A DNA stretch of 64,000 nt from Kineosporia corallincola. Its GTDB lineage: Bacteria > Actinomycetota > Actinomycetes > Actinomycetales > Kineosporiaceae. The stretch spans positions 1 through 64,000 of the forward strand of contig NZ_JAHBAY010000023.1 of assembly GCF_018499875.1 (NCBI RefSeq). Direction: 5' to 3'. Below the pieces are notes generated by a model. That model saw only the letters and a list, made by a program, of their open reading frames with translations, was not told the DNA's origin and made no database searches. The position numbers were made by a program, and so were the translations under genes. Below, piece by piece: positions 25,664 through 34,553 of this stretch. Numbering within the stretch: position 1 is the first letter of the stretch; the number at the start of each line of letters is the position of its first letter.

Positions 25664-26392
25664 CTAGGCCGATTTCCGCCGCAGCGTCACCGCCCCCAGC
25701 CCGAGGGCGAGCACCGCCGCCGCTGCCACGATACCGAGATCCCTCGGCAGGTCCTGGTTCGTGCCGGCCGCGATCCGGTTCACCCCCTCGACCGCGTACG
25801 ACAGCGGGAACACCGCCGACACCGCCTCCAGCACCGGCGACATGCTCTCCCGGGGCACGAAGAGACCGCACAGCAGCACCTGCGGCATCACCACCAGCGG
25901 CATGAACTGCACGGCCTGGAACTCGCTGCGCGCGAAGGCACTTCCGAGCAGGCCGAGCGCCGTGCCGAGCAGCGCGTCGAGCGCCGCGACCAGCGCCAGC
26001 AGCCACAGCGGCCCGGCCACGTCGAGCCCCAGCCAGGTCACCGTGACCAGCACCACCAGGCCGACCTGGGCCAGCGCCGCCAGCCCGAACGCCAGCCCGT
26101 AGCCGAGCAGCAGGTCGAGGCGGCCCAGCGGCATCGTCATCAGGCGCTCCAGCGTGCCGTCACGCCGCTCCCGCAGCGTGACCACCGACGTCACCAGAAA
26201 CATGATGGTGAACGGAAAGATGCCGATCAGCGCCGGGGCACTGGCACCGAACCGCTGCGGCGAGTCCAGCACGTAGCGCAGCAGCATCATCAGCACGGAC
26301 GGGAAGAGCAGCAGCAGCCCCACCGTGCGCGGGTCGTGCGCCAGCTGCTGGAGCACCCGCCGGGCCGTGGCCCAGGTGCGCCGCGGGCTCAT
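25664..26392 (-). CDS. ABC-2 type transporter permease
   Basis: Integral membrane subunit of 242 aa with six hydrophobic helices. ERRDGTLERLMTMPLGRLDLLLGYGLAFG is the conserved ABC2_membrane region and the C-terminal part contains FVPRESMSPVLEAVSAVFPLSYAVEGVNRI, as in drug/antibiotic exporters of the DrrB/NodJ type. The start ATG overlaps the ATPase stop by 4 bases. With the ATPase it forms an exporter; the substrate is unknown. Confidence 0.9.
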   Translation of the reverse strand: MSPRRTWATARRVLQQLAHDPRTVGLLLLFPSVLMMLLRYVLDSPQRFGASAPALIGIFPFTIMFLVTSVVTLRERRDGTLERLMTMPLGRLDLLLGYGLAFGLAALAQVGLVVLVTVTWLGLDVAGPLWLLALVAALDALLGTALGLLGSAFARSEFQAVQFMPLVVMPQVLLCGLFVPRESMSPVLEAVSAVFPLSYAVEGVNRIAAGTNQDLPRDLGIVAAAAVLALGLGAVTLRRKSA

Positions 26393-27123
26393 ACCGCCAC
26401 CTCCGGCGTGGCTTCCCGCGCCACCAGGTGCACGAAGGCACGCTCGGCGTCGGGTTCTCCGGTGCGGCGCAGCAGTTCGGCCGGGGTGTCGTGGAACAGC
26501 AGCCGGCCGGCGCGCAGCAGCATCAGCTCGTCGCAGCGCGCGGCCTCGTCCATGGCGTGGCTGGACACCAGGACGGTGGTGCCGTCCGCCACGAGATCCC
26601 GGAACAGCTGCCACAGTTCGCCCCGCAGCACCGGGTCCAGGCCGACCGTCGGCTCGTCCAGCACGATCAGCCGACTGCGCCCGAGCAGGGCCGCCGCCAG
26701 CCCCACCCGCGATCTCTGACCGCCGGAAAGCAGCGCCGTCACCCGGTTCTCGTATCCCTCCAGGCCGACCATGGAGACCACCCGGGCGACCTCGCCCGGG
26801 TCGTCACCGCGCACGGCGGCGAAGTAGCGCAGGTTCTCGGCGACGCTGAGATCCGGGTACACCGCCGCCGTCTGGCCGGCGTAACCCACCCGGGTGCGCA
26901 GAACCGGCGACCCGGCCGGATGCCCCAGCACCGTCACCGACCCGCCGGAGATCCGCTGCACCCCGACCAGGGCGCGGATGAACGTGCTCTTGCCCGACCC
27001 ACTGGGCCCGATCAACCCGGTGATCCGCCCCTCCGGGATGCCGGCGTCGATCCCGTGCAGCAACTCGCGGCCGCCGCGGCCGACCCGCAGCCCGCGCACC
27101 TCGACCGAGACTGAATTAGCCAT
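26389..27123 (-). CDS. ABC transporter ATP-binding protein
   Basis: ATPase of 244 aa powering the adjacent permease. Walker A is GPSGSGKST, the Q-loop region is VGYAGQTAAVYPDLSVAENLRYF, the signature is LSGGQRSRVGLAAALL, Walker B LIVLDEPTVGLDP, and the H-loop VSSHAMDEA. DrrA/CcmA-type exporter subfamily. The ATG sits in an AT-rich patch with little room for a ribosome site, so the transcript may be leaderless. Confidence 0.92.
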   Translation of the reverse strand: MANSVSVEVRGLRVGRGGRELLHGIDAGIPEGRITGLIGPSGSGKSTFIRALVGVQRISGGSVTVLGHPAGSPVLRTRVGYAGQTAAVYPDLSVAENLRYFAAVRGDDPGEVARVVSMVGLEGYENRVTALLSGGQRSRVGLAAALLGRSRLIVLDEPTVGLDPVLRGELWQLFRDLVADGTTVLVSSHAMDEAARCDELMLLRAGRLLFHDTPAELLRRTGEPDAERAFVHLVAREATPEVAV

Positions 27124-27133
27124 GTGTTTAATT
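27114..27133. promoter_or_regulatory. AT-rich inverted repeat over the ABC operon start
   Basis: AATTA (27114-27118) and TAATT (27129-27133) form a dyad with a 10-base spacer straddling the ATPase start codon, in an AT-rich island within a very GC-rich genome. It is a plausible site for the TetR protein encoded at the end of the operon. Confidence 0.4.
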
Positions 27134-27164
27134 TGCGCCCGGGTGGGTGCGCTGTCAAGCGAAA

Positions 27165-27202
27165 GGGCGGACCGCGCCGGACGACACCGGCGCGATCCGC
27201 CC
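27165..27202 (-). terminator. Hairpin downstream of the esterase gene
   Basis: GGGCGGA-CGCGCCGG pairs with CCGGCGCG-TCCGCCC with one mismatch (27165-27202), 24 bases past the esterase stop on the minus strand. Confidence 0.7.
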
Positions 27203-27225
27203 TCGGGACGAGGACCCGCGAACCC

Positions 27226-28179
27226 CTACCCCAGGAACTCCCGCAGCCAGTCGTACTGCTCGACCTGCTGGTGCGCCTGCCCGCCCTCGTGGTCGTTGTA
27301 GGCCCACTCGCGGATGCTCTTCTCGCCGCCCCAGGCGTTGTAGGCGCCGTAGACGGTGGACGGCGGGCAGGTGGCGTCCATCAGGGCCACCGAGAACAGC
27401 GCCGGCACGGTGGCGCGGCGGGCGAAGTTGACGCCGTCCACGTAGGAAAGGGTTTTCATGAGCTGACCGGTGGCGTTGCGGCGCCGCGAGGAGAAGGCGA
27501 TCAGCTCGTCGTAGGGCGCCCGGGTGGCGGTCCAGGCGGCGCGCGGGAAGTCGCAGAGGAAGGGCACGTCGGGCAGCACCGCCGCGGCCTCGCCGAGCAC
27601 CCCGCCGGCGATCGCCAGTCCCCCGCCCTGACTGATGCCGGTGGTCAGCACCCGCTCCGCGTCGACCGCCTCCAGCTCCCGGGCCACGTCGACGGCGCGG
27701 ACCGCGTCGGTGATCAGCCGGCGGTAGTAGTGGGTCCGCGGTGACTCCCAGCCCTGGGTGACGAAGCCCGGGCTGGACGGGCCGCCGGTCGCCCCGGCGT
27801 CGGCCGTGTCGCCTCCCTGACCGCGGGTGTCCATCACCAGGTGCGCGTAACCGCCCTGCGCCCAGCCGGTCCGCTCGTGCGCCAGGCCGCGGCCGCCGGT
27901 GTAGCCGATGTACTCGACCAGGCAGGGCAGCGGCTCCCCGCCGCGGTTGGCCGGCAGGTGCAGCCAGCCCCTCACCGGCTGGCCGGCGAACCCGGAGAAG
28001 GTCAGGTCCCAGGTGTCCACCGTGGCCAGGCGGTTGTCCACCGGCTCCAGGCGGGTGCCGGACGCTGCCTCGCGCGCCTCCTTCAGGGTGTCGCGCCAGA
28101 ACTCGTCGAAGTCGTCGGGCTGCTCCACCGACGACTGGTACGAGCGCAGCTGATCGAGCGGCAGATCCGCGTAACCCAC
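27226..28179 (-). CDS. Acetylxylan esterase/cephalosporin-C deacetylase family
   Basis: Carbohydrate esterase family 7-type alpha/beta hydrolase, 317 aa, removing acetyl groups from xylo-oligosaccharides or similar. The N-terminal signature is YQSSVEQPDDFDEFWRDTL; RGQGGDTAD is the family motif; the catalytic triad is Ser183 (GISQGG), Asp268 (MDATCPPST) and His297 (NDHEGG). No signal peptide, so it works on imported substrates. GTG start with AAGGAG 6 bases upstream. It is the third gene of an operon with a D-2-hydroxyacid dehydrogenase and a ROK kinase. Confidence 0.92.
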   Translation of the reverse strand: MGYADLPLDQLRSYQSSVEQPDDFDEFWRDTLKEAREAASGTRLEPVDNRLATVDTWDLTFSGFAGQPVRGWLHLPANRGGEPLPCLVEYIGYTGGRGLAHERTGWAQGGYAHLVMDTRGQGGDTADAGATGGPSSPGFVTQGWESPRTHYYRRLITDAVRAVDVARELEAVDAERVLTTGISQGGGLAIAGGVLGEAAAVLPDVPFLCDFPRAAWTATRAPYDELIAFSSRRRNATGQLMKTLSYVDGVNFARRATVPALFSVALMDATCPPSTVYGAYNAWGGEKSIREWAYNDHEGGQAHQQVEQYDWLREFLG

Positions 28180-28220
28180 GATTTCTCCTTCAGAACAACA
28201 ACAATGGACGACGAAGAGCC

Positions 28221-29159
28221 TCAGCCGGAGCAGGCGTGCGCCGCCGCGCCGATCAGCGGCGCGTGTTCCGGGTCGGCGGCCACCCGCAGCACCACGTCCC
28301 GGGCCAGCCCCTTGCGCAACGGCGGCTCGATCAGGTCGAACGAGCCGGCGATCGACCCGCCCAGCACCAGCACCTCGGCCCCGAAATCGCGCACGTGGGG
28401 CGACAGCGCCTCACCCAGCGCCCGGAAGGTGCGCTCCAGCAGCGCGGCGGCGACCCCGTCCCCGGCCCGGGCCAGCGCGGCGATCTCGTGCACATCCAGG
28501 TGCTGCCCGGTGAGCTCCGCGTAGCCCCGGCGGATGGCCCGGCGCGACACCGTCTCCTCCAGCTCGGCGCCGCCCCAGACGATGAAATGTGCCTCGCCGT
28601 CGGGAGGTACGCCCGGCCCGGACGAGAGAGCCACCCCGTCCGCCACGAACGCCGACCCGACACCGGTGCCCAGCGTCAGGCAGATCGCCCGGCGGAAGCC
28701 CCGGGCCGCCCCGGCCGCGTACTCGCCCAGGCCGAAGGCGTCCGCGTCGTTGAGGAAGACCACCCGGCCGGGCGCCGCGGGCAGCCCGGCGGTGAAGGCG
28801 GCGCGCACGTCGAACCCGTTCAGCGCCTCGAACTTGCCCACGCCCTCGAACCGGCCGATCCCGGCGTCGTAATCGAACGGGCCGGGCATCGCGATGCCCC
28901 AGTCCGTGCCCGGCGCGACGTCCAGCCAGGCCGCCCCCTCCAGCAGGGTCTGCACGAAAGATGCCGCCGAGCAGTCCGGTTCGACGTGCCAGCGACGCAT
29001 CCGGGTCACCGACGGAAGCGCCGCGTCCAGCGACACCAGCGCCGCGGTGAGATGCGAACCGCCGACCTCCAGCACCGGAACGGCTGATCGCACAACGGAT
29101 TCCGGGCGCACGGCAGCCCCGGGACCGGGCGTGGCTTCAGGGCGGACGTCGGCGCTCAC
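28221..29159 (-). CDS. ROK family sugar kinase-like protein
   Basis: Probable sugar or amino-sugar kinase, 312 aa. The actin-like ATPase core has VLEVGGSHLTAALV (phosphate 1), VVFLNDADAFGLGEY with the catalytic Asp, LGTGVGSAFVADG (phosphate 2), and VLVLGGSIAGSFDL. The CxCGxxGC zinc motif typical of many ROK proteins is absent. GTG 29159 was chosen because it overlaps the stop of the upstream dehydrogenase gene by 4 bases (GTGA); the frame continues further upstream without coding character. Confidence 0.85.
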   Translation of the reverse strand: MSADVRPEATPGPGAAVRPESVVRSAVPVLEVGGSHLTAALVSLDAALPSVTRMRRWHVEPDCSAASFVQTLLEGAAWLDVAPGTDWGIAMPGPFDYDAGIGRFEGVGKFEALNGFDVRAAFTAGLPAAPGRVVFLNDADAFGLGEYAAGAARGFRRAICLTLGTGVGSAFVADGVALSSGPGVPPDGEAHFIVWGGAELEETVSRRAIRRGYAELTGQHLDVHEIAALARAGDGVAAALLERTFRALGEALSPHVRDFGAEVLVLGGSIAGSFDLIEPPLRKGLARDVVLRVAADPEHAPLIGAAAHACSG

Positions 29160-30070
29160 GGCTCGATCACCACGTTCCGCAGCGGCAGGCCGTCGCGCAC
29201 CGCCTCGGCCTGCGAGCGCACCAGCGCGGCCACCCGCGGCGCCATGGCCGCGGAGTTGCCGCCCACGTGCGGGGTGATGATGACGTTCTCGAGGTCCCAG
29301 AGCGGGTGCCCCGCGGGGAGCGGTTCCGGGTCGGTGACGTCGAGAGCGGCGCGGATCCGGCCGTCCTTGAGCGCCGCGACCAGATCGTCGGTGACCACCA
29401 CCGGCCCGCGCGAGACGTTGACGAGCAGGGCGCCGTCCTTCATCGAGGTCAGGAACGCCGCGTCGGCGAGCCCGCGGGTGGAGGGGCTGAGCGGAACCGC
29501 GAGCACCACCACGTCGGCGTGCGGCAGCAGGTCCGGGAGCTCGCCGATCCCGTGCACGAGCCCACCGGCGTCCGTGCGTGGAGACGACGCGACACGCACC
29601 AGGGTGATCTCGAACGGAGCGAGCCGCGTCATGATCGCCCTCCCCACGCCACCCTGGCCGATCACCAGCACGCGGGAGTCGGCGAGCGACCGGGTGGTGC
29701 CGGAGCGCCACTCGCCCCGGCCCGCGGCCCGCACGTACCCGGCCAGCTCACGCTGCGCGGCGATGATCAGCCCGAGGGTCAGCTCGGCGGTGGAGGTCTC
29801 GTGCACCCCGGCCGCGTTGCAGAAGGTGAAGCCCGGCGGCAGCAGCTCCTCGACGCCGTCGAACCCGATGCTCTGGCTCTGCACCGCGCAGGGGCCGACC
29901 TGGCCGAGGGCGGGCAGCACGTCCGGACCGGACATGTACGGCGGCACCACCAGGTCGAGGTCGGGCCGGGGTGGTGGCCCGTCCAGCGCCCACCGCACCA
30001 CCTCGATGCCGGGCAGCCCGGACAGGGCCTGAACGAGCTCGTCACTGGGCAGACTGACCACGATCGTCAT
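29156..30070 (-). CDS. D-isomer-specific 2-hydroxyacid dehydrogenase
   Basis: NAD(P)-dependent dehydrogenase of 304 aa. The Rossmann motif is VLVIGQGGVGRAI; catalytic residues are the Arg of VNVSRGPVV, Glu in DVTDPEPLPAGHPLW and His in ITPHVGGNS. The substrate may be a hydroxypyruvate/glyoxylate-type acid, but this cannot be read from sequence. First gene of a tightly coupled operon with the ROK kinase (4-base overlap) and the esterase, suggesting a sugar-acid or glycan breakdown route. Confidence 0.9.
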   Translation of the reverse strand: MTIVVSLPSDELVQALSGLPGIEVVRWALDGPPPRPDLDLVVPPYMSGPDVLPALGQVGPCAVQSQSIGFDGVEELLPPGFTFCNAAGVHETSTAELTLGLIIAAQRELAGYVRAAGRGEWRSGTTRSLADSRVLVIGQGGVGRAIMTRLAPFEITLVRVASSPRTDAGGLVHGIGELPDLLPHADVVVLAVPLSPSTRGLADAAFLTSMKDGALLVNVSRGPVVVTDDLVAALKDGRIRAALDVTDPEPLPAGHPLWDLENVIITPHVGGNSAAMAPRVAALVRSQAEAVRDGLPLRNVVIEP

Positions 30071-30119
30071 GCGGCAGAGCCTTACATCCCGATGTGTCCG
30101 ACCGCCAGGGGTAGGCAGG

Positions 30120-31022
30120 TCATGTCCGGCCGACAAGGTCTTCGCGCGGTGGTGGTTCGGCCAGGTCCACGGCGAGGGCCAGCTCGCGCAGGTCATCCGG
30201 CGGCAGGTGCGGGTCGAGCGCTGCCCGGGTGGCCCGCTCCCGGGCGCCGAACGTGGTCGGGCGGTCGAAGAGCGTCGAATAGGGGACGACGTCAGCGGCC
30301 GCGACCCGCACCCCGTCGAACCGCAGCACGCCGCCGTCCTCCTCGGAGGCGGGCGACACCCTGGACGACGCCATGGCCAGCGCTGTGGACGGCGCTGTGG
30401 ACGGCGCTGTGGACGACACCCCGAGGTCGTCGCGCCCGATCACGGCGAGCACCTCGTCGGGTTCGTCGGTCTCCTCGGCCAGTTCGTCCACCAGCACGGC
30501 GCGCACCACCAGCCGGCCGGCCTGCGGCACCCCGGCGGCGCAGGGACTCTCGCCGTCGAGCCGGTACACGCCGTTGCGCCGGCGGCACAGGGTCAGGGGC
30601 ATCGGGCCGGCCGGACCGGGAGCACCGGCCCGGGCCGTGTGATCGGGCCAGGCCGTGTGATCGGCCCGGCCGCCGAACCCCGCTCCGACACCGGCGAAAC
30701 AGGTTCCGGTGAGCGCCTCGGCGAAGAGGCGGCGCTGCTGTTCCGGGGACCCCTGCTCGGCCAGGGCCCGCAGGAAGAGCGAGTGGCCGTGCAGCAGCAG
30801 GGCGAGGTGCGGGGCGCTCGCCGCGAGCAGGCGGTGCACCTCGGCCAGCGTGGTCACCGAGCACTGCGGACCGCCGAACCGGGCCGGCACGGTGAGGCCC
30901 AGCAGTCCGGACGCGGCGAGCGCGGCCGGTCCAGGGGTAACGCCACCGACACACCAGGACAGCAGTCGCCCGGCCGCCGCCAGGGCCTCGGCGTCGGGGG
31001 CGTGGGTCCGGGTCATCACCAT
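30120..31022 (-). CDS. Acyl-CoA dehydrogenase-like protein, C-terminally truncated
   Basis: Protein of 300 aa resembling the N-terminal and middle domains of acyl-CoA dehydrogenases/DszC-like flavin monooxygenases: SGLLGLTVPARFGGP, then LLLHGHSLFLRALAEQGSPEQQ and a GTCFAGVGAGFGGRA flavin-strand. The C-terminal four-helix domain needed for flavin binding and tetramer formation is missing (family length is about 380-400), and only 49 bases separate the stop from the next gene. The middle region has low-complexity repeats (STAPSTAPSTA, from a 12-bp DNA repeat). Likely a decaying or diverged gene. ATG 31016 is an alternative start. Confidence 0.6.
   Translation of the reverse strand: MVMTRTHAPDAEALAAAGRLLSWCVGGVTPGPAALAASGLLGLTVPARFGGPQCSVTTLAEVHRLLAASAPHLALLLHGHSLFLRALAEQGSPEQQRRLFAEALTGTCFAGVGAGFGGRADHTAWPDHTARAGAPGPAGPMPLTLCRRRNGVYRLDGESPCAAGVPQAGRLVVRAVLVDELAEETDEPDEVLAVIGRDDLGVSSTAPSTAPSTALAMASSRVSPASEEDGGVLRFDGVRVAAADVVPYSTLFDRPTTFGARERATRAALDPHLPPDDLRELALAVDLAEPPPREDLVGRT
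30381..30416. repeat. 12-bp tandem repeat inside the acyl-CoA dehydrogenase-like gene
   Basis: Three consecutive copies of CGCTGTGGACGG (30381-30392, 30393-30404, 30405-30416, last base differing) encode STAP-type repeats on the minus strand without changing the frame. Confidence 0.85.
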
Positions 31023-31223
31023 GGCGCCAGGATGCTGGACGACGGCCGCGCGGGGAATGACCCGGCGCACAGCTCACAGCGAAAAGACGCCGATGCGACG
31101 CGATCACTCCCGTTCGGTCACGTCAGAACGGGCAACGTGAACGGAGGGTGAAGTCCGAGACCCTGAAAAGGCGCTGCGGATACCGCAAGTCGATCCTCGA
31201 CATCGCACACCCTATCTCCTATC
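31023..31223. other. Gene-free stretch
   Basis: No coding frame was supported in these 201 bases. A 7-bp stem CCCGTTC/GAACGGG (31109-31115 and 31126-31132) with a 10-base loop is the only structure noticed; it could end the oxidoreductase gene located downstream on the minus strand. Confidence 0.4.
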
Positions 31224-32198
31224 TCAGCTTTGGTGCACCCCAAGCGTGGAACGGCCGAGGTCCAGACCCTCCAGCCCGGCCAGGTCGGAGAGCGTGAGCA
31301 GGTCGCCGACGCGGTGCAGCCTCGGCTCCACGGTGGGGGCCCGGCGGGTGGCGATCGTGGCGATGTGGGCGATGAACGGCAACTGGTGACGCCCGGACGC
31401 CCAGCTGGTCACGCTGTCCGGGCCCTGCCCGGCGCGGGCCACCACCTGCCAGCCGTCGGTGCCCGGCAGGTGGAAGGCCGGGGGCAGCCGGTCCGCCCCG
31501 CGCACCCGGGTCAGGCCCCGCAGCAGCGCGGTGCTGAGCGCGTCGCCGGTGGCGAACCAGGTGCGCACCGGGCGGCCCAGGCTCGCGGTGAGCCGGCTCT
31601 GGCCGGGGAAGTCCACCCGGGCCATCGTGCGGCGGGTGCCGTCGGGCAGCGTGATCCGCTGCCGGCCGCTGAAGTTCAGCACCTCCTCACCGGTGGCCGG
31701 GTCGGTGAAGAAGTGACCGAGCAGGGCGTAGGTGGAACCGGTGTCGGCCGCGTTCTCCGGGTCACCGGCGCCGAGCACCACGCCGATCTCGACCGGGTCG
31801 GCCATCGAGACGGTGCCCGGGCTGTGCGCCACCGCGTCCCGGGCCAGCAGTCCGGCCAGCACCGGGATCAGCCGGGCCCCGGCCAGGATCGGTGTGCGGG
31901 TGTGCAGCCCGGCCAGCTCCGACAGGTAGGCGGCGTGGTCACCGATCTCGACCAGGGCGGCGCCGGCCGCGGTGACCCGCTCGGCGACCCGCCGGTCGTG
32001 CCGGCCCGAGGCGTCCACCACCACCGTGGCCTGCCCGGCGGCGTGGTGCAGGTCGGCCAGGTCGCCGCGCCAGCGCACGGTCTGCTCGTAGCGGCCCGGG
32101 TCACGCCCGGCCAGCACCGCGGTGACGCCGTTGCGCCCCAGTTCGGCGGCGACGGCCTGGCCGACCGCACCCTGACCGTCGAGGACAAGTGCCCGCAC
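31224..32198 (-). CDS. Saccharopine dehydrogenase-like NADP-binding protein
   Basis: Oxidoreductase-like protein of 324 aa. The N-terminal Rossmann motif LVLDGQGAVGQAVAAELGRNG and the following LAGRDPGRYEQ match the saccharopine dehydrogenase NADP-binding domain; VVVDASGRHD and LVEIGDHAAYLSEL also fit. The C-terminal part contains FSGRQRITLPDGTRR and a hydrophobic core typical of uncharacterised actinobacterial relatives. No lysine-metabolism gene is adjacent, so a true saccharopine role is unlikely. Confidence 0.75.
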   Translation of the reverse strand: MRALVLDGQGAVGQAVAAELGRNGVTAVLAGRDPGRYEQTVRWRGDLADLHHAAGQATVVVDASGRHDRRVAERVTAAGAALVEIGDHAAYLSELAGLHTRTPILAGARLIPVLAGLLARDAVAHSPGTVSMADPVEIGVVLGAGDPENAADTGSTYALLGHFFTDPATGEEVLNFSGRQRITLPDGTRRTMARVDFPGQSRLTASLGRPVRTWFATGDALSTALLRGLTRVRGADRLPPAFHLPGTDGWQVVARAGQGPDSVTSWASGRHQLPFIAHIATIATRRAPTVEPRLHRVGDLLTLSDLAGLEGLDLGRSTLGVHQS

Positions 32199-32234
32199 GT
32201 GAAGCTCCTTCGTGGATCTACGACCGCTTTCCCA

Positions 32235-33812
32235 CTATGCGTGAGGTTGTCCTGGACCGCCCGGCGAGGGCTGCGCGGCGTCGTGATCGCCGCTGCGCGG
32301 GCGCGGAACGACGGCGTCCTTGGCCGGTGGAACCGGAACACCGGCCGCCACCACCCGGTTCCGGCCCTGCTCCTTGGCCCGGTAGAGCGCCGCGTCGGCC
32401 CGCTCCGTCACCTGCTGCGGCGTCTCGCCGGGCAGCACGCAGGCCACGCCGACGCTCGTCGTCATCACCCCGTACGGCTCGTTGCCGGGATGGCTCAGCC
32501 GGGCCTGCTCCAGCGCGCCGCGCTGCCGCTCGGCCACCTGCCGGGCCTGGTCCAGGTCGACGCCGCGGATCAGCAGCAGCAGTTCCTCGCCGCCGTAGCG
32601 GTAGATCCGGTCGCCGCCGCGGCTGGTCCGGTCCAGCAGCATCGCCACCGATTGCAGGGCCAGGTCGCCGGCCTGGTGCCCGAGCCCGTCGTTGTAGGCC
32701 TTGAAGTGGTCGAGGTCGAACAGCGCGACGGCGTAGCGCTCCCCCTCCGCCGCCCGCTCGTCGGCGTCCCGCAGGTCGTCCACCAGCTGGAGCCGGTTGG
32801 CGATGCCCATCAGCGGATCGGTGCGGGAGTCGAGCCGCAGCGCGGCGTTCGTGCGCCGCAGCGCCGAGCCGCGGATCGCCAGCAGCACGCCGACCATGCC
32901 GACGCCGATGCTGAGCGCGCCCATCCGGGCGTCCCGTCCGGTGGCCACGATCTGAACCGCCGACAGCAGCAGGAACGACACTGTCGGCAGCACCCCGCCG
33001 CGATTGCGCGCACCGGTCAGGTCGGCGCGGCCCTCGACCGGCCGGGCCGCCCAGGCCCCGACACCGATCAGCATCATGCCGATCGACCAGGCCGGGTCGA
33101 GCAGGCTGTCGCCCACCAGGTAGGTCTGCCCGAGCAGCGGCGGTGCCCAGGCCACGAAGGTGCCGGCCTCCACCACCAGTCCGGCCAGCACCGCGCCGAG
33201 CCCCCAGTTGTGGCGCAGCTGAAGCGATCCGGCGACCACGGCCTGGATCATCACCATCGCGATCGAGACGTAGACGAAGGGGTAGGCCAGGATCGTCACG
33301 ACCGCCACCGGCCCCAGCGTCGACCTCTCGATCTGCGGCCAGAGCAGCACCAGCAGCAGCACGCAGACGGCGGCACCCAGCGGGGCCAGCTCCATCCAGG
33401 ACAGATCGCGGCGACGGGTGCGGGCCCGGCCCAGCCGGCGCAGCCCGGCGGCCGAGACCACCCCGGCGCCGAGCCACAGCACGTCGGAGACCGTGGGCGA
33501 GGGCGGATATCTGCCGGTCAGCACGAAGCCGTCGTAGATCACCACGGCGGCCAGCCAGCACAGCTGGCCGGTCAGCAGCAGGCCCCAGCCCTCGCGGTCC
33601 GGGGCGCTGCCCGCCGCGGTCCGGGCGAGCAGGGTGCCCAGCACCGCCACCCCGCCGGACACCACCCAGTGCGCGCAGGTCAGCCACAGCCCGAGCTCGC
33701 TCCCGGTCAGGGGCACGGCGACGAGCAGCCCCAGGCACACCAGCGCGAGGCCGAGCAGCACCGCCCGGGCCCGGTGTGCGGGCCCGGCGGCGCGATCCAC
33801 CGAGGCAGCCAT
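32235..33812 (-). CDS. Membrane-bound GGDEF diguanylate cyclase
   Basis: Putative c-di-GMP synthase of 525 aa. The first 320 residues contain about nine or ten hydrophobic helices forming a membrane sensor of the MASE type. The GGDEF domain begins SRTDPLMGIANR and has an active-site GGEEL, a catalytically acceptable variant of GGDEF/GGEEF, preceded by YAVALFDLDHFKAYNDGLGHQAGD. No EAL domain. The tail is Pro-rich. ATG 33812 has GGGAGGGGGA upstream. Divergent from gluconokinase. Confidence 0.88.
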   Translation of the reverse strand: MAASVDRAAGPAHRARAVLLGLALVCLGLLVAVPLTGSELGLWLTCAHWVVSGGVAVLGTLLARTAAGSAPDREGWGLLLTGQLCWLAAVVIYDGFVLTGRYPPSPTVSDVLWLGAGVVSAAGLRRLGRARTRRRDLSWMELAPLGAAVCVLLLVLLWPQIERSTLGPVAVVTILAYPFVYVSIAMVMIQAVVAGSLQLRHNWGLGAVLAGLVVEAGTFVAWAPPLLGQTYLVGDSLLDPAWSIGMMLIGVGAWAARPVEGRADLTGARNRGGVLPTVSFLLLSAVQIVATGRDARMGALSIGVGMVGVLLAIRGSALRRTNAALRLDSRTDPLMGIANRLQLVDDLRDADERAAEGERYAVALFDLDHFKAYNDGLGHQAGDLALQSVAMLLDRTSRGGDRIYRYGGEELLLLIRGVDLDQARQVAERQRGALEQARLSHPGNEPYGVMTTSVGVACVLPGETPQQVTERADAALYRAKEQGRNRVVAAGVPVPPAKDAVVPRPRSGDHDAAQPSPGGPGQPHA

Positions 33813-33940
33813 GCCGCGTCCCCCTCCCGGCACCGACGTCCCCTGCTGGATCGGCGGGCGTCCACCCGCACTTGACCGATACCGGCGACCCGGCCGGACA
33901 TATCTCGCCGACCGGGCGGCACCGGGGCATGATCGGCTTC

Positions 33941-34456
33941 ATGACCGGCATCCCGACCGCGCCCCTTCTCGTCGTCATCGGCCCCTCGGGCAACGGCAAG
34001 TCCACCCTCGGCACCGCGCTCGGCGCCGCCCTCGGGGTGCCCTTCGAAGACGCCGACGACCTGCACCCCACCGCCAACGTCGCGAAGATGACGGCCGGCA
34101 TCCCGCTGACCGACGACGACCGCGCGCCCTGGCTGACCACGGTGCACGAGCACCTCGCCGCGGCGTCCGGCAGCGGGCTGGTGATGGCCTGCTCCGCGCT
34201 GCGGCGGCGTTACCGCGACCGGCTGCGGGAAGAGCTGCCGCAGCTGGGTTTCGTCGCCCCGGAGGTGTCGCGGGAGGTGCTGACCCGGCGGGTCGCCCAG
34301 CGACAGGGCCACTACATGCCGTCGAGCCTGGTCGACTCCCAGCTCGCCGCCTACGAGCCGCTGCTGCCCGACGAGCCGGGCCTCCCGCTGAACGGCGAGG
34401 ACGAGCCCGGCGCGCTGGTCGGCCAGGTCCGGCGCTGGCTCGCGAATCGTCCCTGA
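33941..34456 (+). CDS. gntK: Gluconokinase
   Basis: Phosphorylates D-gluconate to 6-phosphogluconate; 171 aa, normal for the short P-loop family. The P-loop GPSGNGKST is at 14-22, DADDLHPTANVAKMTAGIPL is the gluconate-binding signature, then DDDRAPWL, CSALRRRYRDRLR and the lid segment QRQGHYMPSSLVDSQLAAYEPL. An upstream in-frame ATG at 33929 would add four residues. It lies 97 bases before the diol dehydratase operon on the same strand, which may be coincidence or point to sugar-acid metabolism. Confidence 0.93.
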   Translation: MTGIPTAPLLVVIGPSGNGKSTLGTALGAALGVPFEDADDLHPTANVAKMTAGIPLTDDDRAPWLTTVHEHLAAASGSGLVMACSALRRRYRDRLREELPQLGFVAPEVSREVLTRRVAQRQGHYMPSSLVDSQLAAYEPLLPDEPGLPLNGEDEPGALVGQVRRWLANRP

Positions 34457-34475
34457 CCGCGCCGGATCTCCCTGC

Positions 34476-34494
34476 TGCAACGTTGGTGCAACGT
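34476..34494. promoter_or_regulatory. TGCAACG direct repeat upstream of the dehydratase operon
   Basis: TGCAACGTTGGTGCAACGT contains two TGCAACG copies 11 bases apart and a central CAACGTTG palindrome. The heptamer also occurs in the LacI-type site at 42919-42932, so it may bind the same regulator. Confidence 0.4.
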
Positions 34495-34553
34495 CGCGCG
34501 TGGCACGGTGACGGCGTCGCCGGACGGAGCCGTCCGGCCCCAGGGAGGTTGCG

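Noticed and set aside
31230-33875. Plus-strand open frame of about 880 codons
   Set aside because: Shadow of the saccharopine dehydrogenase-like and GGDEF genes; His/Gln/Gly-rich without family pattern.
34457-34553. Cobalamin riboswitch before the dehydratase operon
   Set aside because: The gap is only 97 bases, and no B12-box-like sequence (AGYCMGGAAGACC type) was seen.
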